A stretch of DNA of 64,000 nt from NCBI GenBank assembly GCA_963737285.1, contig CAVTRT010000002.1:1550001-1614000 (forward strand). The letters are read 5' to 3'. Shown here in pieces: positions 52,179 to 61,088 of the stretch (the stretch's first letter is position 1; each line of letters starts with the position of its first letter). The stretch comes from Trebonia sp963737285. Its GTDB lineage: Bacteria > Actinomycetota > Actinomycetes > Streptosporangiales > Streptosporangiaceae. The translations under genes were made by a program, and so were the position numbers. The notes beneath the pieces are model-generated. The model was not told the origin of the DNA. It worked only from the letters and a program-made list of their open reading frames with translations, and ran no database searches.

Positions 52179-53348
52179 GTGAGACACGGAATGCGCACGT
52201 CAAGGGCTACCAGGCGGATGGCGTCCGGCCTGGCGATCGCCGCCGTGACGACGCTGAGCGGGGCAGCCCTCGCGGCCTGCTCATCCAGTCCGGTGAGTAC
52301 CGCGACGACAACCGCGGCGAACTCGTCCAATATCAGTTCAGAAGCCGTCTGGCGTCAGCTGACCCTCAGCGACGCGCGGGCCGCGTTCACGTCCTATGTC
52401 GCCGCAAGCGACCGGGCGGCCCGGACCGGCGACAAGACGCTCGCCCTTTCCGTGCTCAGTGGCGCGGCGGCGGACACGATGAGCGCCGCGTTCACCATCG
52501 CGCGCAAGTCCCACATCGTGCCGCCCTACACCTCGTACGCCTACGGCACGCCCACGTTCTACCTTCCTGAGCCGCCGCGAGCCGGCGACCCGCAGTATTT
52601 CGTGGTCAGTGTGGAGCGCACGCCTGTTCCCGGCACCACGCCGATGACCCCGTCCAGCGAGGATGTGGCGGGCGGAGTGCACCTCCCCGTCGCCGGCCGC
52701 GTCCTTTTGCTGTTCGAGAAGGCCGCAGCCACGGGCTCGTGGCAGCTGGCCAGCAACTCCGAGCTGATGCCTGGCGAGTCCGTCCCGGCGCTGGCCACCG
52801 ACAGCCACGGCTTCGTGATCCTGGAGAGCTTCACCGATCCCATCGGCTCGCCTTTGGTCATACCGGCCCTCGCCCCGCCACTGCAGGCATCCGTGGTGGA
52901 TGACGGCCCGGCCAGCCCTGCGGCCCAGGTCGTCGCGAGCGGCCCGGCGACCACCGGCCTGTACAAGGAGTCGGATACCTCAGCACGCGGAATCGCGCCC
53001 CCGACGGGCGATGTCTACCAGTGGCTCCTTGAGGGGTCGAACTACGGCCGGCTGGCGGTCAAGATGGCGAATGGTGGAGTATTCGTCTTGTACACGATGT
53101 ACCTGAACACGACCGTCGAGACCAAGTCCGCGCTGAACCAGGACATCCCGATCCTGCCCGGCCCCCAGATCACAGTCCCCGACTACGTACGGCCACTGCT
53201 CGCGCCGACGCTGTGGGCACCGCGGACGCGACTGCAGACCCAGGACATTGTGACCTTCGCCGCCATCGACCCGCCATCGACGGACAGGTCGGCGAAGATC
53301 TCGGCCATCGCCGTCGGGGGCGGCCTTTACACGGCGACGGCGTCGTAG
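52179..53348 (+). CDS. secreted lipoprotein of unknown function
   Basis: The protein has 389 aa from the GTG at 52179 (or ATG at 52191). A basic N-terminus, a hydrophobic stretch (ASGLAIAAVTTLSGAALAAC) and a lipobox LAAC mark a lipoprotein. A Ser/Thr-rich linker follows; the mature part is beta-rich without a recognised motif. It is divergent from prfB and converges with gdh. Confidence 0.8.
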   Translation: MRHGMRTSRATRRMASGLAIAAVTTLSGAALAACSSSPVSTATTTAANSSNISSEAVWRQLTLSDARAAFTSYVAASDRAARTGDKTLALSVLSGAAADTMSAAFTIARKSHIVPPYTSYAYGTPTFYLPEPPRAGDPQYFVVSVERTPVPGTTPMTPSSEDVAGGVHLPVAGRVLLLFEKAAATGSWQLASNSELMPGESVPALATDSHGFVILESFTDPIGSPLVIPALAPPLQASVVDDGPASPAAQVVASGPATTGLYKESDTSARGIAPPTGDVYQWLLEGSNYGRLAVKMANGGVFVLYTMYLNTTVETKSALNQDIPILPGPQITVPDYVRPLLAPTLWAPRTRLQTQDIVTFAAIDPPSTDRSAKISAIAVGGGLYTATAS

Positions 53349-53357
53349 CGCGAAGTG

Positions 53358-53394
53358 CCAGCCCGGTAGCACGAAGCCAGTGCCACCGGGCTGG
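53358..53394. terminator. bidirectional terminator between the lipoprotein and gdh
   Basis: A 10-bp perfect stem (CCAGCCCGGT / ACCGGGCTGG) with a 17-nt loop lies between the lipoprotein stop (53348) and the natural gdh stop (53401). The out-of-frame gdh reading runs through it, one more sign that that end is wrong. Confidence 0.6.
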
Positions 53395-53400
53395 GTAACG

Positions 53401-56400
53401 TTACGGCACTTGCGGCGAACCTGACGGCGCCGTGGTTGAGGTCACCAGCGTCCGGATCACCCGGGACGCCACCGACATCGTGGTGAAGCTGAACTGATCG
53501 CTTTGCCAGATCTCGCCGAGCGTCTGTACCGCCCGCCCGATCATCGCCGCGTTGCGCTCCTCCCACGCCGCCAGCGCCGGCCACGTCATCAGGCCCGCGG
53601 CCCTCCCCAGACCTGGTGCCGGTGGCGAGCACATCCCGGGTGAGCGCGGCATGCGCGGCGTACAGGTCATCCCGCAGCGCCGACCGCGCCATGGACGACC
53701 ACCGGTCGTCCCGGGGCAGCGCGACGATCAGGTCGCGCAGCCTGCCAAGCTGGAGCCGGTCGGCTAGGGCGAAGTACACCGGCGCGGTCTCCTCGACCTT
53801 GCTGCCGGTCCGCGCCGCGCTCTGCACGATGTCGCAAGCCGAGTAGGACGGCACCATCCCGGCCACCTGCCCGGCTAGCCCGGCGGGCACTCCGCGGGCC
53901 AGGAACGACTCCCGGCGCTCGCAGAAGGCCGCCAGGTCCCGGCCAGCCAGCAGGCTCGGGAATCCCGCCCGGACGGCTTCCACGCCCGCCCGCAGCGACT
54001 CCACGGTCTGCCCGATGTCGAACGGCGGCCGCCTGTTGACGACGAGCCAGCGGGTGGCGCGCTCCACGAGCTTGCGTGCCTCCAGCACGATCGCGATCCT
54101 TGTGTCGACGTCAATGGAGTCCACCGCTGACAGTTCACTCCAGAACGCCGGCATGGCGAATACCTCACGGGCGACCAGCCAGGCGCGGGTGAGCTTGGGC
54201 ACCGACGCCCCGGTCTCCTCCGCCAGCCGGAACAGGAATGTCGTCCCTCCGGCGTCCACCATCTGGTTCACGACCGTGGTGGTGATGATCTCCCGGCGCA
54301 ACCGGTGCCCGTTCATCCGCTCGGCGAAGCGCGAGCGCAGCGGGGCCGGGAAGTACCGCGCGAGCTCGGCCCGCAAGTACGGGTCGTCGGGCAGGTCGGA
54401 GGCGAGCACGTCCTGCGCCGCGGCATTCTTGGTGTGCGTGAGCAGTACCGACAGCTCGGGCGCGGTGAGGCCCTGGGCGGCGGTGCGCCGCTCGGCGATC
54501 TCCTTGTCCCCTGGCAGCCCGTCCTGGACGAGGTTCACCTGGCCGTCGCGGGCAAGCTTGCGGATGTACCTGGCGTGCACGTGCAGGAGCCGCGGCGCCT
54601 GATAACGGGCGACCGCCAGCGCCATGTTCTGCGCGTCGTTGTGCGCCAGGACGTGCACGGCGACCTCGTCGGTCATCTCATGCAGGAGCGCGCCGCGCTC
54701 GGCGGTGGACAGCCCCGCCCCGGAGAGCAGGATCTTGATGTTCACCTCGTGGTCGGAGGTGTCCACACCCGCCGAGTTGTCGATGAAGTCGGTGTTCACC
54801 AGTCCGCCCAGGCGAGCGAACTCGATCCTGGCCGCCTGCGTCAGCCCGAGGTTGCCGCCCTCGCCGATCACCTTCGCCCGCAACTGCGTCGCGTCGATGC
54901 GGACCGCGTCGTTGGATCGGTCGCCGGCGTCCGCCTGGACCTCCCGGCTGGCCTTCACGTAGGTGCCGATGCCGCCGTTCCACAGCAAGTCGACCGGCGC
55001 GGCGAGGATCGCCGAGATGACTTCATCGGGGGACAACGACGCGACATTCTCCCCTAGGCCCAGAACGGACCGTACCTGCGGTGACAACGTCACCGACTTG
55101 GCCGTACGTGGCCAGACCCCGCCTCCGACGGAAATGAGCGCGGGGTCGTAGTCAGCCCACGAGGATCGCGGCAGGTGGAACAGCCGCCGCCGCTCGGCGA
55201 AGCTGATCTTCGGGTCGGGGTTCGGGTCGAGGAACAGGTGCCGATGGTCGAATGCCGCCACGAGCTCGATGTGCTCGGAAAGAAGCATCCCATTGCCGAA
55301 CACGTCACCAGACATGTCGCCAACGCCGACCACCGTGAAATCGTCGGTGTCGGGGTTGATCTGCCGGGAGGCAAAGTGCCAGCGGACCGATTCCCACGCT
55401 CCCCGCGCGGTGATGCCCATCACCTTGTGGTCATAGCCCTGCGAGCCACCGGAGGCGAAGGCATCGCCCAGCCAGTAGCCGTAGCGCTCGGCGATCGCGT
55501 TGGCGTCATCGGAGAAGGACGCCGTTCCCTTGTCAGCGGCGACCACCAGGTACGGGTCGTCGCCGTCGAGGCGCACGACGTGCGGCGGTGGGAGCACCTC
55601 GCTGCCGACGATGTTGTCGGTGATGTCGAGCATGGCCGAGACGAACGTCTGGTAGCAGGCGAGAACCTCGCCCTGATAGGCCTCACGGTCAGCCGGGTCT
55701 GGCAGTCGCTTGCAGACGAACCCGCCCTTCGCCCCGGACGGGACGATGACCGAGTTCTTGACATCTTGCGCCTTGACGAGGCCGAGCACCTCGGTCCGGA
55801 AGTCCTCAGGCCGCTCGGACCACCGCAGGCCGCCCCGCGCCACGGGACCGAACCGTAGGTGGACTGCCTCCAGCCGGGGCGAGTACACGAAGATCTCGAA
55901 CTTCGGGCGGGGCGCCGGCACGATCTCCACGGCCTCGGGCGCGAGCTTGAGGACGAGGTAGGACGCTGGCTCCCCATCCGTGAGCTGGTAGTAGCTCGTG
56001 CGCAGCGTCGCCTCGACAAGGGCCAGGTAGGCGCGCAGGATGCGGTCGTGGTCGAGGCTGGTCACCTCATCGAGCAGGCCCCGCACTTCCTCACAGAGCG
56101 CGGCGGAAATCTCGTCCACGCCCGGGTCCACATCGGCTCCGCTATGCAGGTGCGGGTCGAACCGGGCCTCGAACAGCCTGACGAGCAGCCTGGTGATCCT
56201 CGGGTTGGCGCGCAGCACCCGCTGCAGGTAGTCCTGGCTGAACCGGAAGTCCACCTGCCGCAGGTAACGGGCGTAAGCGCGCAGCAGCACCACCTGGTGC
56301 CAGTTGAGGCCGGCGTCCAGGACAAGCGCATTGAACCCGTCGTCCTCGGTCTGCCCGTTCCACAGCGCGGTGATGGTCGCCTCGAAGAGCGCCCCGGCGG

Positions 56401-58318
56401 TCACTGGATCGGTTGCGAGCGCCCGCCCGCCAACCCGGCGCAGGCCGAAGTTGTAGATCCAGAACGCCCCGTCAAACTGGTACGGGTGCTCGTCCACGAC
56501 ATCCAGCCCCATGTGCTGGAGCTGCGGCAGGACAGCGGACAGGGTAATGGGGGCATCTGTGGTGTAGAGGCGCAACCGCGTCCGCTCGCCCTCGTCGCCC
56601 GACAGGTAAAGGTGCAGCCCGAACGGCTTGCCCTCGGCCTTCAAGCTCGCCACTCGGGCGAGGTCAGCGACGGCTGTGGCCGGCGCGACGTCGGCCTTGT
56701 AGTTCTCCGGGATGCCGACGCTGACGAGAGCGGCTATCCGCGCGGCCGACCCGGCGCCCAGGGAACGCTCCGCCTCCTCCAGCAGGTCCTCATCCCACGA
56801 TCGGACCGCTGCCGCGATCCGTACCTGAAGGTCAGCGGCGTCGACCTCCTCCAGCGGGGGCAACGGCTTACCTGGCTGGCCCTGCACGACGACATGAAGG
56901 CGGGCGAGTGCCGAGTTGCCGACCATGGCGCTGTAGTCGACAGAGGCACCGTCAAGCGCAGCCCGCAAGATCTCCTGCGCGCGCAGCCGCGCATGTGTCG
57001 TGTACCTGTCACGTGGCAGGTACACAAGGCACGACATGTAGCGCCCGTAGGCGTCGGGCCGCAGGAACAGCCGCACCTGCTTACGCTCGCCCAGGCGGAG
57101 CACTCCGAGCGCGATCGGCGTGAGCTGCTCGGCTGAGATCTCAAACAGCTCCTCGCGCGGGTAGCCTTCCAGGATCTCGATGAGTTCCTTGCCATCGTGG
57201 CTGTCGGCGGGCAGCCCGGCCGCGTCGAGCACGCGGTTGAGCTTCTGTCGCAGCACGGGGATGCGGGTGATTGACTCCGTGTACGCCGCCTGCGTGTACA
57301 GGCCCAGGAAGCGGTACTCCCCCGTCACCTGGCCGTCCGGGCCGAACTTCCGGACCGCCACGTAGTCCAGGTAGCTCGGCCGGTAGACGGTGGACCGCAC
57401 CGATGACTTCGCCAGGACGAGCCGCCGGGTCGCCCGCTCCTGCGCAAGCCCGCCGGGCGGGGTGGCCAGGTGTGAGTCAGGGCCGTCATGCCGCAAGAGA
57501 CCCAGGCCCGTTCCGGGAAGCGGCTGGAGTTGCCCGTCCCGCAGGTCATACTCCCGGTAGCCAAGGAAGGTGAAGTGGCCCGCCGACAGCCAGGCGAGCA
57601 GTTCGCCCGCCTCGGCCTCCTCTGGCCCCCAGGTGGCCGTCAGCGCGGCGTCAGCAAGCGTCGCGACAAGTTCGCGGGCGGCCCCGCGCATCCGGCGCTG
57701 GTCTTCCATGGCCACCCTGAGGTCATCGAGCACTCGGCGCAGGTCTGCCGCGAGCCTCTCCTCATCAGCGACGTTGGCGGCCTCAACGTGGATCCAGGAC
57801 TCGGCGAGGGTGCCGGTGAGATCGACGCCCTCGGCGACCACATCCCACGCCGTCATTCCCGTCTCGGTCCCGGTGATCCCGTGCGCCACCCCTGCGACAT
57901 CCCGGCGGACGGTCAGCAGCGGGTGCACGATCAGCCTGATGTCGGCGAAGTGCCGGTTGAGCTCCATGGTCACGCTGTCCACGAGGTAGGGCATGTCGTC
58001 AGTGACAATGTCCACGACGGTGCTCGTGTCAGTGATCACGGCGGCACCCTCGCCAGCCGGGCGGACCGAGACCACGGCCCGGCCCTGCGGGCGAACTGCC
58101 CCGAGTGTGGCATGCCGCGCGGCGACCTCCGCTGCCCGCCCAGGACCCGCGGGGGCAAGGTCCTCGGTCGCCACGAGCCGGTAGTACTCGCGCAGGAAGC
58201 CCGGCGGGTCATCGACCGCGCCAGCCGGGCCGCCGGGCTGCGCCGTCACCCCTGCCCATTCCTTCGCCGCGCTGTCCAGCAGCGCTGTCCGATCCGTCTC
58301 GTCCGACCTTGCCGGCAT
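53401..58318 (-). pseudogene. gdh: NAD-specific glutamate dehydrogenase (large class), frameshift near the C-terminus
   Basis: The protein has about 1640 aa. N-terminal ACT-like regulatory segments (~1-500) precede a catalytic core with the glutamate-binding Lys in PSGAKGGFVCKRL (about residue 861) and GVGDMSGDVFGNG. It deaminates glutamate to 2-oxoglutarate with NAD. The main frame stays open to 53327, but after about 53605 the family sequence continues in another frame (WPALAAWEERNAAMIGRA to VASRVIRTLV) and ends at 53401. The start is the ATG at 58318. Together with GlnB/GlnD it frames nitrogen flow, although it is far from them. Confidence 0.93.
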
Positions 58319-58517
58319 TGCCGATCCACTCCTTGTGATGGGCCCGCACCATCTTTACCGCCACGCTGCGGTAAGCGCGGGCATGCAGCAGCGACCGCTC
58401 TGCGGCGGGGGCTGCTAGCGTGAGTTACTGATCATTACGAGTACGGGGCGTCCGGTCCGGCCGGCCTGCCCTCCCGAAATGACAGGCTAGCTCTCCGCGG
58501 GGCCAGGTGCGAAGCAC

Positions 58518-59156
58518 TCAGCCCTTCCTGGCCAGCAGCGGTGGCTCGGTCTTCGCGCGAACCTCCTCGTGATCGACCCCTGGGGCCAGCTCGACCAAGA
58601 CCAGGCCCTCGCATGTAATGTCGAGCACGCACAGGTCGGTGATGATCCGCTGAACAACCCCCTTCCCGGTGTAGGGCAAAGAGCACTCGTCAACGATCTT
58701 GTACGTGCCGTCCTTGGCGATGTGCTCCATGAGCACGATCACCTTCTTCGCGCCGTGTACCAGGTCCATTGCCCCGCCCATGCCCTTGACCATCTTGCCG
58801 GGGATCACCCAGTTCGCGATGTCGCCAGCCTTCGACACCTGCATGGCCCCGAGGATGGCGGCATCGATCTTCCCGCCCCGGATCATCCCGAAGCTGGTCG
58901 CGGAGTCGAAGAACGACGCACCGCGCAGCACCGTAACGGTCTCCTTGCCAGCGTTGATCAGGTCCGGGTCTACCTCCGAGTCCTGCGGATACGGCCCCAC
59001 GCCGAGGATGCCGTTCTCTGACTGCAGCACTAGGTCCACGCCGTTCGGCACGTAGTTAGGCACCAGCGTCGGCAGCCCGATCCCCAGGTTCACGTAATCA
59101 CCATCGGACAGCTCCGCCGCGGCCCGCGCCGCCATCTGCTCCCGTGTCCAGCTCAT
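58518..59156 (-). CDS. scoB: 3-oxoacid CoA-transferase subunit B
   Basis: The protein has 212 aa. It has GIGLPTLVPNYVP and the catalytic Glu in LQSENGILG, then GAMQVSKAGDIANW and GKMVKGMGGAMDLV, the SCOT-B sequence set. It moves CoA between succinyl-CoA and acetoacetate or related acids. The start lies 28 nt after the scoA stop. Confidence 0.94.
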   Translation of the reverse strand: MSWTREQMAARAAAELSDGDYVNLGIGLPTLVPNYVPNGVDLVLQSENGILGVGPYPQDSEVDPDLINAGKETVTVLRGASFFDSATSFGMIRGGKIDAAILGAMQVSKAGDIANWVIPGKMVKGMGGAMDLVHGAKKVIVLMEHIAKDGTYKIVDECSLPYTGKGVVQRIITDLCVLDITCEGLVLVELAPGVDHEEVRAKTEPPLLARKG

Positions 59157-59184
59157 TAGGTTCTCCCTCCTGATCGATCGCCGC

Positions 59185-59943
59185 CTAGCGGGCGCGCGTG
59201 GTGCGCTTCTCGATCCGCTTGTCCGCGGCTTGCCGAGGCGTCAGGGCGACAACGCGCTGCACGTACACGCCTGGGCAGTGCACCTGGTTGGGATCTATCT
59301 CGCCAGGCTCGAGGAGGTGCTCCACCTCGGCGACGGTCACCCGCCCGCACATCGCCGCCAGCGGGTTGAAGTTGCGGGCAGCGCCGGAAAAGACCAGGTT
59401 CCCGTGCCGGTCGCCTTTCCAGGCCCGCACCAGGCCGAAGTCGGCCACGATCGCGCGCTCCAGGACGTACTCGACCCCGTCGAACTCGCTCGTCGGCTTC
59501 GGCGGCGAGGACATGGCCACGCTGCCATCGCCGCCGTAGCGCCACGGGATGCCGCCCTCGGCTATCTGCGTCCCTACCCCGGTACGCGTGTAGAACGCGG
59601 CAATGCCCGACCCGCCGGCACGCATCCGCTCGGCAAGCGTGCCCTGTGGGGTGAGCTCGACCTCAAGCTCGCCGGCCAGATACTGCCGTGCGAACTCCTT
59701 GTTCTCCCCCACGTATGAGGCGACGACCCTGCGCAGCCGCCGGGCCCCCAGCAGCAGGCCAAGTCCCCACTCGTCGACGCCGGCGTTGTTCGAGACCACC
59801 TCAAGCTCGCGGGTACCCGCATCGAGCACCGCCTGGATGAGAGCCACGGGGATGCCGCACAGTCCGAACCCGCCCACCGCAAGCGTGGCACCGTCCGGGA
59901 TGTCAGCGACAGCCGCCGCGGCGTTCGCTACAACCTTGTCCAT
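59185..59943 (-). CDS. scoA: 3-oxoacid CoA-transferase subunit A
   Basis: The protein has 252 aa. It has the SCOT-A glycine motif VGGFGLCGIPVALI, SNNAGVDEWGLG, SYVGENKEF and ELTPQGTLAERMRAGGSGI, then FYTRTGVGT. It is paired with scoB downstream. The upstream 400 nt hold no clear partner gene. Confidence 0.94.
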   Translation of the reverse strand: MDKVVANAAAAVADIPDGATLAVGGFGLCGIPVALIQAVLDAGTRELEVVSNNAGVDEWGLGLLLGARRLRRVVASYVGENKEFARQYLAGELEVELTPQGTLAERMRAGGSGIAAFYTRTGVGTQIAEGGIPWRYGGDGSVAMSSPPKPTSEFDGVEYVLERAIVADFGLVRAWKGDRHGNLVFSGAARNFNPLAAMCGRVTVAEVEHLLEPGEIDPNQVHCPGVYVQRVVALTPRQAADKRIEKRTTRAR

Positions 59944-60201
59944 GATGAGACCTTAGTCCTCGCCACCAGTCACCTCCCCAGCATCGGCCGCGCCCCCGCC
60001 AAGCGCAACGTGATCCCCGCCGCAGCCCACCCCAAGCGGAGCCCCCCGCATGCAAGGCATTGCGTAATACCAAAAATTGCCCGAATTAATCCGTGCACGT
60101 TTTACGGAAAATTACCAAATTTGCGCAAGCCGTGATTCTGGAGATTCGTGTGCGGTTCGGCTCTACCAGCACCTTTGGCCGAATCCGGGACGGCGTTGTC
60201 C
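59944..60201. other. intergenic region with AT-rich block
   Basis: No gene is seen. 60061-60130 is strikingly AT-rich for this genome and contains short A/T runs (CCAAAAATTG, GGAAAATTACC). It could be the promoter region of scoA (minus) and of the small gene at 60202 (plus). Confidence 0.45.
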
Positions 60202-60360
60202 ATGCTCGTCAGCTACGCTGGGAGCGTGGACAACCAGCTGATCTCTCCCCTGCCGTCACTGTGTCCGGACCGGCCGATGACCGTAAAGGATGACGGGATG
60301 TCCATGCCGGCCTGGGCCACCGATCCCCAGCGCTTCCTCCAGCAGCTAGAGCAGGTCTAG
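60202..60360 (+). CDS. 52-aa hypothetical protein coupled to the phosphoesterase
   Basis: The ATG at 60202 opens a 52-codon frame beginning MLVSYAGSVDNQLIS and ending ATDPQRFLQQLEQV. Its TAG shares one base with the GTG of the next gene, suggesting coupling. No family is recognised and no good ribosome site is seen, so it may be a chance frame. Confidence 0.35.
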   Translation: MLVSYAGSVDNQLISPLPSLCPDRPMTVKDDGMSMPAWATDPQRFLQQLEQV

Positions 60361-60656
60361 TGGGGACACGGGTCGCCGTTGTGTCGGATACTCACGGGCC
60401 AAGGCGCTGGAAGTCCTGTCCGCCCGGGGTAGCAAAGCACCTGCGCACCGCCGACCTCATCCTGCATGCTGGCGACGTGTGCGTCGCGCCCGTGCTGGAC
60501 GAACTGGCCCAGTACGCGCCGGTCCATGTCGTCATCGGCAATAACGACGGCCCGGATGTCGCGCAGTGGGGTGCGACGCCGACCGCGTCGCTATCGATCG
60601 ACGGCTTCCCGGTGGCGATGATCCACAACACGCCCCGCCCCCACCGCCCCGTTGAG

Positions 60657-60771
60657 CTCACCCACGCCAGCAACTCGCAGCGGTACGGACTCACCCACGC
60701 CAGCAACTCGCAGCGGTACGGACTCACCCACGCCAGCGACTCGCAGCGGTACGGACTCACCCACGCCAGGG
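60657..60771. repeat. 33-bp tandem repeat, three full copies and one partial
   Basis: Copies start at 60657, 60690, 60723 and 60756 (partial). The unit begins CTCACCCACGCCAGCAACTC and continues GCAGCGGTACGGA; copy 3 has one A-to-G change. It interrupts the phosphoesterase frame. Confidence 0.95.
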
Positions 60772-60792
60772 AGTTGGCTGTAGTCACGCGGG

Positions 60793-60880
60793 ACCGCCAA
60801 CGAGCCCAGACGGTAACGACACACCACCGCCAACGAGCCCAGACGGTAACGACACACCACCGCCAACGAGCCCAGAGGCG
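60793..60880. repeat. second 33-bp tandem repeat, two full copies and one partial
   Basis: Copies start at 60793, 60826 and 60859 (partial). The unit begins ACCGCCAACGAGCCCAGACG and continues GTAACGACACACC. It lies 21 nt after the first array, has the same period but a different sequence, and shares GCCAAC/GCCAGCAAC-like words. Confidence 0.95.
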
Positions 60881-60965
60881 TGGCGGCTCACCTGCGCCAA
60901 CGACTCACCAGATGGGGCCAGTTGCGGCAGGTTGGGGCAGGTGAGGGCAGGCACGTTGGCGGATG

Positions 60966-61006
60966 CGCCCCGAGGCTGCCCACTACGGGCGGGCAGCCTC
61001 GGGGCG
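60966..61006 (-). terminator. long hairpin terminator downstream of glgP
   Basis: A 16-bp perfect stem (CGCCCCGAGGCTGCCC and its complement) has a 9-nt loop. A second small hairpin (ATGGTCG / CGACCAT, 61013-61032) lies between it and the glgP stop. Both could also stop plus-strand transcription from the phosphoesterase. Confidence 0.65.
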
Positions 61007-61088
61007 TCAGCCATGGTCGTCTCGCCGACCATAGCGATCGACGGGAATCGACGGGTAACTAGTGACTAATGGCCACCGTCGGGTGGGA

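Larger units (their letters stand above)
60360..60944 (+). pseudogene. metallophosphoesterase (YfcE/MJ0936 type), C-terminal half replaced by repeats
   Basis: Residues 1-90 match small calcineurin-like phosphoesterases: VAVVSDTHGP (metal ligands D-x-H), ILHAGDVC (GD), VHVVIGNND (GN-x-D) and AMIHNTP. The expected second half, with the GHSH metal-binding motif and NPGSP, is missing. From about codon 99 the frame runs through two arrays of 33-bp repeats (11-residue units) and a junk tail. Lacking GHSH, the protein should be inactive. Confidence 0.75.

Noticed and set aside
60657..60880. Possible CRISPR array
   Set aside because: Head-to-tail 33-bp tandem repeats with no spacers.
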